From Toxonevra muliebris (Eukaryota; Arthropoda; Insecta; Diptera; Pallopteridae): 64,000 nt of DNA. Position numbers and translations under genes: made by a program. The DNA lies in the NCBI GenBank assembly GCA_963691655.1, contig OY829326.1, forward strand, positions 82,267,235 to 82,331,234, written 5' to 3'. Positions 43,985-54,603 of the stretch are shown piece after piece. The notes below the pieces were generated by a model. That model was given only the letters and a program-made list of their open reading frames with translations. It was not told the DNA's origin and did no database searches. How positions within the stretch are numbered: position 1 is the first letter of the stretch; every line of letters starts with the position of its first letter.

Positions 43985-45619
43985 ATATAATAGCTGACAT
44001 GGAACAATTTATACAATCCATAGATGATGACAAGATAAAAGAAACTACAAGAAACCAACTAAGCAACAGAATTATACAGTACAAAAGAAACATAGAACAT
44101 ACATAAAACCACAACATTTCTTAAACAGTACGAAAATTAAATAATTATTACCGATGCTGATAAAGGCAACAAAACAGTGGTAATCTACAAAAAGGACTAC
44201 ACAAACAAAATGAACAAGCTACTTGAAGACAAAAACACATACAAAACAATAAGAGTAGATCCAACACCCAAATTACAGAAGAAAAACAAAAACATTGTAG
44301 ACAACCTTCACAAACATAACATCATAAACACAAGAGAAAAACATCTATTAACCTGTACAGCGGCGGCAACACCAAGATTATACGGACTACCAAAAATACA
44401 CAAACCAGATCTATCCTTACGCCCAATTTCATCATCTCTGAACTTACCGTGCTACAAACTTTCCAAACATATTGGGGAAATTTTGAACGGTCTTAAATCG
44501 AAGACCTTAAAAACTCTTTTGAACTTAAAGAAAGGTTGGCTAGCATTTGTTTGGAAAAAGATGATATTTTGGTGTCATTTGATGTTGTCTCTTTGTTTAT
44601 CAACATATCAACGTATTTGGCTACAAGAATCATTATGAATCAGTGGAAAAAGATTGAAGATGTCACAAAAATACCGAAAAACAAATTCTTGACTATTCTA
44701 GATTTCTGCTTAAAAGACAACAACTATTTCATGTATGACAATAAACTTTACCATCAAACGTTTGGTATGCCAATTGCTCTCTCACTATTTGCTGACATAA
44801 TCATGAACAATTTATTAGACAAAACTTTTGTGGATTTAAAACAGAAAAATATTGACATTAAATTTATGGTAAAATACGTAGACTACATACTAGCATCATC
44901 AAACTTAAAGACGCGGAAACAATTTTGGACACACTAAACAGCTATCACCCTAAGCTGCAATTCACGATGGAAAAAGAACAAGACCAGAGTATTCCCTTCC
45001 TAGATACAAAAATACATAAGAAGGAAAGCCAATTAATACTTAATTGATATTCAAAACCTACTGCTTCTGAACGAATGATTAACTACTTCTCTGCACAACC
45101 ACATAAGTACAAAGTCAACACAGCAAAAAATCTCATTCACAAAATTTTAACTCTAAGCGACAAACAATTTCAAAAAACCAACATTGACAAAATACACGGA
45201 ATTTTAGAAACAAATGACTACCCACAAAAATTAACTCACAACCTAATGCAAGCAAAACTACGAGAAATGGACCTAGTAACAAGATCGCAGAAACAAAAAA
45301 AACGAAAATCAAAGCTTCTTTAGCGTCACATACATCTCGAAATTAACAGGCAACTTCAACAAAGACATCAAAGCAAAAAAAGAAAATATAGTACTGGCGT
45401 ACAAATCAAATGCCACTCTAGCAACAATTTTCACTAGAGTAAAAACACCGCTGGAAAAACAACAACAAAACAACGTTGTATACGAAATTGAATGTAAAGG
45501 CAACGAAACTGAAACTTGCAGTAAAATTTATATAGGAATAACAACACGTGCATTAGGAGTACGACTAGCGGAACACGCAGCCGACATAAGAAAGAAGAGA
45601 GTGACAACAGCACTAGCAC
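43983..45619 (+). pseudogene. Penelope-like reverse transcriptase and GIY-YIG endonuclease start
   Basis: Blocks in order: ITDADKGNKTVVIYKKDY, TPRLYGLPKIHKPDLSLRPI, FDVVSLFINIS (motif A), QTFGMPIALSLFADIIMNNL (motif B), KYVDYILA (motif C, YVDD changed to YVDY), QSIPFLDTKIHKKE, and from 45325 an endonuclease with NVVYEIECKG...CSKIYIGITTRALGVRLAEH. That last block carries the GIY-YIG signature with its downstream Arg and His. This domain order is diagnostic of endonuclease-bearing Penelope-like elements. Several frameshifts and stops (about 44110-44150, 44550, 44936, 45045, 45321) disable it. A hAT MITE interrupts it at 45620. Confidence 0.88.
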
Positions 45620-45904
45620 CAGTATTGTCGCTGTCACTTCAATTGAAGTTTTTCACTTCACTTTCAAGCCTGACACTTCGTCACTTCCTCTTTTATAAAA
45701 ACACTTCGGTTTCCCAGTTTCAATGAAAGACTAAAATCGATAAAAAAAATTCTGAATATGCTCATCTCTGTAATATTCTCCGACTGTAGCCAGATCGGTG
45801 TGTTTGAATTTGTATCCCCTATAAAAAGTAAAAAGATACCATTTAGCATACATCCTTTAGTATATTCTGAGACCTTTTGTGTTTATTTAAACCCATGTAG
45901 CAAC

Positions 45905-46169
45905 CAGACTGGGGATTTAGTGAATAAATTTCGCTCTCCACTACTTTAAGTGCCAATGGGAGTAAGGCTCCATTACCACTACCACTAAACGTTTAGTGGT
46001 AGTTAATTTTTATTTCCATTACCACTAAAGGTTAAGTGGTAGTTAATTTTTATTTCCGCTACAACTAAAGGTTTAGTGGTAGATAGTTTTTATTTCCACT
46101 ACCACTAAAGATTTAGTGGTAGTGAAAACTATAGTGCAGTGAAAATTTAGTGATTAAATCCCCAGTCTG
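45905..46169. mobile_element. hAT MITE 'C' nested in MITE 'B'
   Basis: Terminal inverted repeats CAGACTGGGGATTTA are perfect for 15 bases and flanked by the 8-base duplication GTAGCAAC (45897-45904, 46170-46177). The 265-bp interior is mostly a palindromic minisatellite. Confidence 0.88.
45971..46130. repeat. 40-bp palindromic minisatellite in MITE 'C'
   Basis: About four tandem units, each containing ACCACTAAANNTTTAGTGGT or a close variant followed by AGTTAATTTTTATTTCC. Every unit can form its own hairpin. Confidence 0.8.
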
Positions 46170-46581
46170 GTAGCAACACTGATGACACACTATCATATAA
46201 TTTATTAGAATTTGGTTGAAAATGAAGAGGTAGACGATCTAGAAGGCGAGTGGAGGATTTTATTTCTAAATGATTTTATGCAAAAACGCAACAGTTTCGA
46301 AGAATTCTGCCATTTTGTTTTTGGCTTGAAAAATTCCCTAAAACAAATTATGTACTCTCATTCAAAAAGTTTTGTCCGAGCCTTATTGTGTCTGCCACAC
46401 GGTAGCGCTCCACCAAAAGTTTTTTTTTTCTCAAACTAAACACATAAAACCAGATAAATTGTGAAAATATGTCAATTTCTTATTACGCATCAAAAAACAC
46501 TTCACTTTTTTGAATATCACTTTGATTTTTTAAGAATTTCACTTCACAACAAAATTTTAAAACGACAGCCCTGACTAGCAC

Positions 46582-46810
46582 AACACATGAGTACGAATGG
46601 ACACAAAGTTAATTTAGAGAACGCGAGAATAATAGACAGAGAAAGGAGAGAACGAACCGATACACACTTGAAAGTCTACGAATACAGCAGAAGAGGGACG
46701 AAGCAATGAATATGAAAGAAGACACAGACGACATCAGCGCTTTATATGCTTTATGCTTAAAATATACGAAATTTTCAAACTTGACGGTCGTAACAACCAA
46801 AAATCGCAGT
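46582..46810 (+). pseudogene. Penelope-like endonuclease C-terminus
   Basis: After the MITE, the frame resumes HEYEWTQVNLENARIIDRER, then RRERTDTHLKVYEYSRRGTK. This resembles the helical end of GIY-YIG domains in these elements ('H.f....v.i.d.e.....R...E...I'). A frameshift near 46700 is followed by DDISALYALCLKY. Confidence 0.7.
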
Positions 46811-47552
46811 GATACTAGTTCTAAGTTTCTTTAAGATTTTGTTTTAAAAAAACGATTTTCTAGTCCTTTCAGTAAGTGTGTTATGAATGTTTAAAAATTA
46901 ATTACTACTAGTCGGTAAGGCCCCAGTAACTGGGGCTATTTTTTTGCTCCAGAAATCTCTTTATGAAAAAACAAATATCAATAGAGAACCAAACTACTCG
47001 TTGGTGTTTGTTTTGTTATTTGTGTATGCAGATAATTCGTTAGATAATTCTGAGAAATGCCGTTACTCATCTCTTCTCTCTCTCTCTTATTTGTTATTTA
47101 CTCCCGCTTAAGCAATGATTTTTAAAACGATGAATGCAATGCTTTGTTCAATGAGTGAATTTTAAAGAACTTCCGACGCTAATATTTTGGAATAGGCTTA
47201 TCCGATTTTAAATCTGATAATTTTTGGCTAACCTACTAGTCAAGCTCTTTGATATATAATTTGATGGTGTAGCACTTCTGGATCTTCTGGAATAAAAATG
47301 AAGTGACACTAATAAATGTATAGATGTTTTTGTTGAAAAATAAAATAGGCGCCCCTGATGATGCTTAAAAATTAAGCGAAACGTTGGGTAAACAGATGGA
47401 ATAAGAGTTTTTATTTGCATCAATAACCAATTGACTAAATAAGCCTAAAACCATTACAGAAATTAAGATACAGAAAATAGTCAAAAATACGATTAAATGA
47501 ATTTTAGAGTCTTTTTTTTATTTATTTATTGGCATTTTTAATTTCTTTGATT
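46811..47552 (+). other. Probable Penelope-like 3' region with hammerhead-like core
   Basis: Non-coding sequence downstream of the endonuclease. At 47355-47390 it holds CTGATGA, a 6-bp helix (GCTTAA/TTAAGC, with one bulged T before it) and GAAAC, arranged like a hammerhead. Helix I cannot be formed with the local flanks, so this is a degenerate or partial ribozyme. The right boundary of the element is unknown. Confidence 0.5.
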
Positions 47553-47554
47553 TA

Positions 47555-48180
47555 CAGTGTACCACTAAAGTCTTCGTACAGCAGCTAGTTCTAGTTTAAT
47601 TTATAAAAAACAATAAAGTTTTGCAAGAATTTTGAAAAAGTTTTAATACAGCTTTGTTTATTAAACATTTATTATCACTACAGTAACAAAAAATAATCCA
47701 TTTTATTATTTCTTAAAAAAGTTATAAACTAAAAACAAAAAAAATTCACTAATTTACCTCCAATAAAGTCTTCGTACACTTAACAACTAATTAATGGGAA
47801 ATCCTTAAAAACTATAGAAAATGTTGTTTAAATATTTGGTTGGGTATCCCTTATTTTTAATAACGGCTTTAAGGCGATCTGGCATTGATTCCACAAGCTT
47901 TTGTGCATAGCTTTGCTCGATTTTCGACCATTCCTCCCGAAAAACCAATTTTAGCTGAGGTTTTGAACTGATGTGATGAGTCCTGATCTTTTTCTCAAGC
48001 ATATTCCACATATGCTCAATGGGGTTGAGATCAGGACTCTGTGGCGGTGTTTTCAGCAAATGTGGAGTATTATACGCCAAGTGCATCCTAATGTTATGAG
48101 CCATATGCTTAGGGTCATTATCTTGCTGAAAATAAAACTCTTTAGATACGCCCAATCTTTCAGCGCTTGCCTTCAAATTT
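47555..48180 (-). mobile_element. Truncated Tc1-like element with IR/DR-type end
   Basis: The left end starts CAGTGTACCACTAAAG after a TA. The motif AATAAAGTCTTCGTACA / ACTAAAGTCTTCGTACA occurs at the end (about 47564-47580) and again 200 bases inside (47762-47778). This is the direct-repeat spacing used by IR/DR Tc1 elements such as Bari and Sleeping Beauty relatives. The transposase C-terminal half follows; the other half and other end are lost at about 48180. Confidence 0.75.
47805..48176 (-). pseudogene. Tc1 transposase C-terminal half (DD34E)
   Basis: The 123 open residues start inside 'LKASAERLGVSKEFYFQQDN' (second catalytic Asp) and include PPQSPDLNPIEHMWNMLEKK (catalytic Glu). I count 34 residues between the two acids. 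The C-terminal SMPDRLKAVIKNKGYPTKY is typical of Tc1. The helix-turn-helix domains and the first Asp are gone, replaced upstream by unrelated repeat sequence. Confidence 0.88.
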
Positions 48181-48805
48181 CTCTTCGAAGAGCGAAATGC
48201 GACCTCTTTACAATTTATCCTCTTTGGCAGAACATCAGGATCGGCATCGGTTCAGCAAAAAAAATTGTAATCGGTCGCACTCTATGTGTAGAATCATTAA
48301 ATTTCTGCAGTGAAGAGTTAAGCAAATGTGATATCTTTGGTCATTTAACAAAACGACTTCTTTCTAAATCGTCAACTTTTCAGGAGAGCGAAAAAACTCT
48401 TGAAATACCTCGCTAAAGTTTTTATACAGAAAATGAAAGAAATGTTGTAGTCAGATTTTATGTATACACAAATATCTGACAAACATTTTGCGATATAAAA
48501 AGATAAGTTGTTTTGTCATATTGATTTTTAACAAAAAAAAAAAAAAAATGGCTTATATCACACAAGTTGTTTTGTCAAAATTATTTTGATTAAAAAATAA
48601 AATTGTCTTAGTCACTTATGTCAAGAGAAGTTGTTTTGTTAAACTAAAATGTAAAACAAAAATCGAAAGAAGTTGATTTGAGAAAAAATATTTCGGTTTT
48701 ATTAAAAAAAATTTCGACTTTTACAATACCATAGCCAAATAATTAATAAAAATTAATATTTTTCGCTATATAAATAAAAAATATTTTTTAAGTTAGATTA
48801 GGTTA

Positions 48806-49097
48806 GAGTGGCTGTCGAAAGACACACTTAGGCCTGAACGGCCCATTGTGATACCACATGGTTGGACCTACAGGTTATCGCCAATCCCGAACGGCGGTGT
48901 GTCAATTTTTTATCGGCTTGGTAGTTTTGCCATTACCAACCAACGTAATAATAATAATCTTATAATTCTCATACACTTCATATTGATAGTGAATATAAGA
49001 AGGTTATGAGAATTGACCACCAGCAGGGGACGGGAATTGGACCCGAACCTCCCGGATAAAAGTCTAGTGCACTACTTACTAGACTATCGAGGACGTC
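48806..49097 (-). mobile_element. tRNA-derived SINE, copy 2
   Basis: Read on the minus strand it starts near 49097 with TCCTCGATAGTCTAGTAAG, resembling tRNA-Asp and a pol III A box. A B-box-like GGTTCGGGTCCAATTCC follows at about 49034-49050, then a tRNA-unrelated body that matches 11691-11887. The 3' tail is TAACCTAATCTAA. The order tRNA-like head, body, short repeat tail is that of a SINE. Confidence 0.78.
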
Positions 49098-49326
49098 TCA
49101 TCCAAACATAGAATTTCATTTTTACTTAAATTTAAGAAGGAAATAGTGGAAACTTATCGTTTTTAAGTTTCTTCTTCGTCCAGATCCGGTATTGATTTCA
49201 ACCGCATGTTCTCTTTTGGCTCTAATGTGTTGATAAAAACTATGTAAATGTATACTGATCGCTGACAGCATGTTCAAGAAATACCATTTTTCGTTTTGTG
49301 TATGAATGAATTTTTCTTCTTTTTTT

Positions 49327-49481
49327 TAAATTTTGGCATGGAGTGTGCCACACTCAAGATACGTGTGACCCACAAAAAGAAATTTATAATCAATGCTTGC
49401 ATGATCTTCCAAAACTTTTTCAAAATGACGTGCCGAAGTTTGCAATTGCTTCATTCCATAAGAAACATTGAGCTCCATCAT
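49327..49481 (-). pseudogene. Fragment of an unknown transposase-like protein
   Basis: The minus strand reads LEDHASIDYKFLFVGHTYLE followed by CGTLHAKI and a stop. The pattern '..ie.kFl..GHt..e.ds.Ha.ie' resembles a block in a widespread family of uncharacterised transposon proteins (I believe the DUF7869 group), but this is from memory. A further minus-strand stretch at about 49600-49770 (IEASLAEGYVANDENKNSVQ) may belong to the same gene. It lies inside the motif-rich repeat. Confidence 0.35.
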
Positions 49482-50735
49482 ACACCGTGAAATGGAAGAT
49501 CCACAATCAGAATCACCGTTATTGGTTTTATGAAAAACGTCTTCATCATTTTCAAAGTTTTAGAGGCTATTAACCGAACAGATGGCCTTGTTACTTATTT
49601 TCGTGTGTTTCTTTTGAATTAGTGTTATAATCAGTAATCAGAAGTTGTTTTAAAACCGATCCATCCTCATGAACGAAATTCTGGACACTATTCTTATTTT
49701 CATCGTTTGCAACATATCCTTCAGCCAAAGATGCTTCTATTTTCTTCTTTTTTTATTGCCGTACGCAAAGACATATTAATGCCTTCTTTTTTCACTTCTT
49801 TGATCATAATCACTAGTTTTTGACCTCACTGCATTTGTACGAAAGCTTAATTACTGGATTTTATTCTACTGTTGAACAACAAAACAGCTTCTTTTCCCCC
49901 TTTTTCTCTATTCCTTTTAAAAAAAGCACTTGTGTTACGATAAGATTTAACTATTTTTTAATTTTCGTTTTTACAAAAGGACTTGTATCGACACAAGATG
50001 TTTTGTCGTAATGAACGTTCGCGATCAAATGATTGCAAAATCAGCATATCTGGGACAAGAAGTCAGTTTTGCCAGCTTTGCTTTTGACGAAACGACTTCT
50101 TTCGAAAGAAGCTATTTTGTCAAATGGGAATTGGTAAAAATGTGCTAAAAGTAAGTAGAGACATGTTGTTTTGTCAAGCGGTTTTTGTTCGAGTTTTTGA
50201 AAATTTTTGTATTCTCTGAGAGAAGTTGTCAAATGCAATTGCAGAAAATAACTGAAAGAAGCCGATTTGAGACTGCTATATCTTTTGTTCCAAAAATCCT
50301 AGGTGTGAAAAATGTTTTCAACCCATAGAAGATTGCTTGTTATTTAGTAATTAGTCTCTTCTATGATTGTCAAACTTATAGCCGGAATGAAACCGAAACC
50401 CGAATGAATGTTGAAGAACGGAATAGAAACCAAAACTGAAACACCGGTTTCATTCCTTGATTTTACGTATACACCAAGTTTTTCCTCACCTTTGTTGTAA
50501 AATGCTCACTGAGTAAGAGCGGAAAATTTCTATAATTTGCCAACTTTTTACATGATTGTTTTCGAAAGAATTCAGCGTGATCTTATAGCCTCTTGAATTT
50601 TCCATTTGTTTAAGAAGTGGGGAAGGCGAGTTATATAGGAGGTGGGTATGGCAGTTAACTGATAATCATCTATTCTTTGACTTAAAGTGGCTCATGCCAA
50701 AATTTGTTGAGCTCAGACGCCTCCTTATATGAGAT

Positions 50736-50764
50736 AGTGGTCGTGGCTGTTGCCCACGACCACT
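50736..50764. repeat. 11-bp-stem hairpin
   Basis: AGTGGTCGTGG and CCACGACCACT pair perfectly around a 7-base loop. Related CCGACCACGACCACGCCCACC sequence (split: CCGACCACGACC, ACGCCCACC) occurs near 30748-30768, and GGAGGTGGGTATGG at about 50639. Confidence 0.6.
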
Positions 50765-50769
50765 TTGTG

Positions 50770-53156
50770 TTGAAGCTATAAGCCATCATTTGTATAGAGT
50801 CAAGCCACGTTTATTGCCGACATTTGTTTTTCGGATGCCACTGAGCTGCCGCGCTACAATCTTTTGACGAAGGTATAACATTTAATCGCTTGGAATAACT
50901 GTATTCCTTTCTGAATCGTGAGTTGGCCAAAAAAAAATCGCGATTTTTTCTGTCGTGGTCGGTTTTTAGTTTTTTTCACCGCTACACTGGTTTACTGGCG
51001 TTGGAAAAAGTATTTGATTTAACCTATCGGTTTTTTGCAGCCTCTTTTTTGCAGGAGAGGTAGAGTGGTCGATTCAAACGTTTCGTATAAAAAAGTGTAA
51101 CCTGGGAGCGGTTTCTAAGTTAAAGGACCAGTTTTGTGACAGCTTTCAGAACCGGTCCCATTTCCCGTAAGGAAGTGCACAAAAAACAAATGAATTGTCC
51201 TTTTTTGTACCACATTTGATGATTTGATGATGGGTTGATTTGAACTAGTCAAGGGACATCTCATTTAGCGGCAATTTACTCATAGGGAATGTAGGTAAGT
51301 ATATCGATTATTCTCATATAAATACAGGCATTTAATTCATTTTAATTAAGACAATTTGACTTTCTTATTAATATGGTTGAAACATAAAATTTCTATTCGC
51401 CATAAGCAATGATAAATTTCAAAACGCTCGCAAATTTAAGGCAATGCACAATATGAAAAAAGTAAGAAACAAATGCGTATTCGTATTTAAGCAATCTTAA
51501 ACACGAAACAATAATGCTTTAAAGAACCTCACACAAAACCACAAACACGCACCATTTGGGACGCTATTTCTAGGCCATTAACTTAGAACAATAGCGCGGG
51601 CACACATTAACAGCGGAGAGGGAAGGAAAACGTTTGCCTGCATGCATGCGGAAAAACTTTGTAAAGTGTGAAAAAGCCAACGAAAATTTTTAATTTAATT
51701 GAAAGTTTCTCATCACTTAATGACTGACGATGATGATGGAAATGTGGCAGACATTTAAGTCATCATACACAAAGCAAAAGCGCAAACAAAGATGTTGGCG
51801 ATGCCGATGATGATGATGGAGTGTCTGAAGTCAATGTGCGTGATATTGCGACTTTGTGAAATTTTAAACTTTTCCAAAACAATAATTTTAATACTCGAAT
51901 TTTTTTTTGTTCTATTGATTTCTTTATGTAACACATCCAAATATACATACATTCATACACAATAATATTTACATTGCGACAATTTATCTAAATTTTACTA
52001 TAATCACCCATAAATCATTCAAACCATTTCACAAATTGTCAATCTGTGCATCTTACATCATCTTTCGTTCGTTCGTTCGCTCGTTCGTTTCCGTTTCTGT
52101 AATCACATCATTTTACATCATATTTCATTTTGCTGACGCGCCAACTGTTACTCTCACTCTAAATAATGTTACGTTTCCAACTCAACATTCCGAGCTTCTT
52201 TCCTTGCTACTTTCTCTATAAATTTCTTTCTTTTTCCATCTTTTTGTGTTGTTGGTATTTCTCTGTATTTCCCCCATTCAAGTGATAGTAGCAACAAACC
52301 ATTTACGGAAAAAGATGAAATTTAAGTGTTTGATGTACTCAACGTCTCATATTAGTACTCAACCAGCACCGGCATCAATGCGTGTGTACATGTGTATGTA
52401 AGGCTGTGTGTGCATGTGTATAATGCACATGAACGTCCTTGTGTTCCTTTAGTTCCTGGTGTATTTTTTGTACTCCCGTAGTTTATATCCAAATTGTTTG
52501 AAGAGAATGAACAGAAAACCACCACATACATGCCTCCCTCACCTCAACGATTGAACAAGCATTACACCATAGCGCTCTACTCTTGTTCTGTTCGTCCTGT
52601 CAGGATATGTGCGTCGTTTTCTTACACGTGAAGCTTTTTAAGTTATGTGTTCTTGACTTTTTATCTGTTATGCTCTACATTTTTATGAATAAATGGAACA
52701 CACTTTCTTACAGTGATTTCATCACTATTTAACAATTTTTCCTTTAAATCTGAAGTAGGTACTATTTATATGTGATTAAGTATGCATGCACAGTATACCG
52801 CCAAACCATTAGAAACAGCACAAATTTCCTCTAATTTTGTTTGTAAATGCAGTGAGTTTTAACAGTTTTAAAAAGATGTCAAACTTTTTTTTTCGGGAAC
52901 TGTTTTCTTGTGACAATTTGGGACCGATTAGTCAAGTAATAATGGAGAAGCTTAACCTTAACCCCCTTCTATCTACCAAAAACCAAACCTATGTCTTTTG
53001 AAGAATTATGGTATAAATTAGTGCTAAAGCGCGGTTAACGCAAAATTGGCACGCAGGAAAGTTGCTGTATCTTTTTAACCAGAACACTCAGAATAACAAA
53101 TAATGCATTAAATGATAAGTTTAATATTGTGTTTTAATACTATAACATTAAAAGAT
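50770..53156. other. Long non-coding stretch, no element recognised
   Basis: Sequence complexity is higher than in the flanking repeats and no inverted-repeat ends were found. Short tracts include GATGATGATG (about 51797-51818) and (TTCG)n at 52064-52089. The small open frames (51755-51960, 52036-52221) show no motif. It could be unique host intergenic or intronic DNA. Confidence 0.35.
52064..52089. repeat. (TTCG)n microsatellite
   Basis: About six TTCG/GTTC units with a single interruption. Confidence 0.85.
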
Positions 53157-54167
53157 TTAAATTTCTTTGTTGTGCAAAAAGATACGGGTATTCCTTTTAA
53201 TGGACCCCATCAACCTTTGAACATCCGATCTGGATACTTTTGCGGCTATTTGGTTCCATTTTAGTAACATTGAATTCACATTTTTGACAATACCAGCATT
53301 TTTCTTCAACTTATATTTTGTAATAGCCCAGTATTTTTCGATCGGTCGAAGATGGGCGCAATTGGGTGGATTCATATATTTGGGCACTACATCTACTTTA
53401 TTTGTCTGATACCAATCCATGGTTTTCTTAGAGTAGTGGAAACTGGCTAAATCAGGCCAAAACTTCACTAGCGAATGGTTGTGACGAACAAATGGCAATA
53501 GTCGTTTCGAAAGGCACTCTTTGATGTAAATATCAGACGTCATAGAAGAGGATGTCACAAATGCCCTGGATTTGAGACCACAGCTGCAAATAGCCTGCCA
53601 CACCATGGCTTTCTTTGCAAATTTATCCATTTTTATGTACTTGAATTTTGAGGGTACATTACCACGATTCGTTGCCATATAAAATTTTGGACCTGGAAGC
53701 TGTTTAAGATCAAATTTTACGTATGATTCGTCATCCACAATAATGCATCCATTGAATTTGGTCAAAACATTAATATAAAGAAGACTAGCACGTTTTTTGG
53801 CCAGCAAATTCTGTTTGACTGTTCTATTTGGATATTTTATAGCACGATAAAACTTTAGCCCAGCTTTTATGCGTATTCGTCTAGCAGTACTTTTGCTGGT
53901 ATTGAATTTTTTGGCACGATCGCTGTCCGATAGTCCGGGATTGCTTTTGATGGACCTCAAGATCTTTGCCTTTAATTTTAGGTTGGTAGTTCCTGTTTTG
54001 TTCACAACTTTTTTAGCTCTTTCAACACTAAGAGTTTCTTTACATCGTTTTATAACTCTACATACCGTTCTTTTGGAGATATTTAACACTTTCGCAATCT
54101 TTGAACCAGACCACGGCGGATTTTCAATAAATTTGTTCACAATCAATTTTCTATTTGCAGCTTCCAT
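53157..54167 (-). CDS. DD37E-type Tc1/mariner transposase, 336 residues
   Basis: The frame is open from 54314, but MEAANRKLIVNKFIENPPWS at 54167 gives the expected N-terminus. Two helix-turn-helix segments follow (SGSKIAKVLNISKRTVCRVI; LSDSDRAKKFNTSKSTARRI). Catalytic acids lie in IIVDDESYVK, FWPDLASFHY and NPPNCAHLRPIEKYW. I count 37 residues between the second Asp and the Glu, as in the mosquito-type DD37E lineage, whose third block reads NPPN...RPIE instead of the usual SPDLNPIE. No stop or frameshift is present. Matching terminal repeats could not be located, so mobility is uncertain; the right flank was disturbed by a mariner insertion at 54604. Confidence 0.88.
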   Translation of the reverse strand: MEAANRKLIVNKFIENPPWSGSKIAKVLNISKRTVCRVIKRCKETLSVERAKKVVNKTGTTNLKLKAKILRSIKSNPGLSDSDRAKKFNTSKSTARRIRIKAGLKFYRAIKYPNRTVKQNLLAKKRASLLYINVLTKFNGCIIVDDESYVKFDLKQLPGPKFYMATNRGNVPSKFKYIKMDKFAKKAMVWQAICSCGLKSRAFVTSSSMTSDIYIKECLSKRLLPFVRHNHSLVKFWPDLASFHYSKKTMDWYQTNKVDVVPKYMNPPNCAHLRPIEKYWAITKYKLKKNAGIVKNVNSMLLKWNQIAAKVSRSDVQRLMGSIKRNTRIFLHNKEI

Positions 54168-54603
54168 CGTGCACACAATCACCAACTTGCGATCAATTAA
54201 CATGAAAAATTTATCAACTAACGGTACGGTATTGTTAACAAATCCCAGTAAAAAATTTGTTGTTCGTATGACTAGGGGCGACGTTCTATAAACTTTTTGA
54301 TATTCTTCTGACATAATTGTTCATTCAAAGCCTAATAATTTTAATAATTGTAAAATCTTCTCCTTTTTTTCAAATGTTGCCTTTTTTGTTTATGACCTAT
54401 GAGGTCACTTTCTCTTTATTCCGCATGTATTTGTGCAAGGCAAATGAATATTTTACCTTATAACTAAGAAGAAATTGTTTATTTTCCTTATTTTTTTGCA
54501 ATAAAATTATTATCGATGACATGCCACACCCTAACAACAAAAGTAACACAACTCAAAGCAAAATTTTCAGGAAATGGTAAAAAAAAGTTTTTACTTACTT
54601 ATA

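Larger units (their letters stand above)
45620..46573. mobile_element. hAT MITE 'B', copy 2, inserted in the Penelope endonuclease
   Basis: Ends CAGTATTGTCGCTG and CGACAGCCCTG are flanked by the 8-base duplication ACTAGCAC (45612-45619, 46574-46581). It matches 22763-23416 in inverse orientation and is longer, mainly because a second MITE sits inside it. Confidence 0.88.
48340..50300. mobile_element. Unclassified repeat rich in AAGTTGTTTTGTCA motifs
   Basis: Variants of AAGTTGTTTTGTCA occur at about 48505, 48563, 48625 and 48667, and again near 49990-50230. ACGACTTCTTTC appears at about 48354 and 50092, and a 16-base palindrome CTTCTTTCGAAAGAAG lies at about 50096-50111. The clustering at both ends suggests subterminal protein-binding repeats of a roughly 2-kb DNA element. 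A SINE is inserted at 48806-49097. Confidence 0.45.

Noticed and set aside
54393..54407. TGACCT-ATG-AGGTCA palindrome, reminiscent of a nuclear receptor site
   Set aside because: One isolated site in non-coding DNA near a transposase gene, with half-site order unlike the usual ecdysone element; likely chance.
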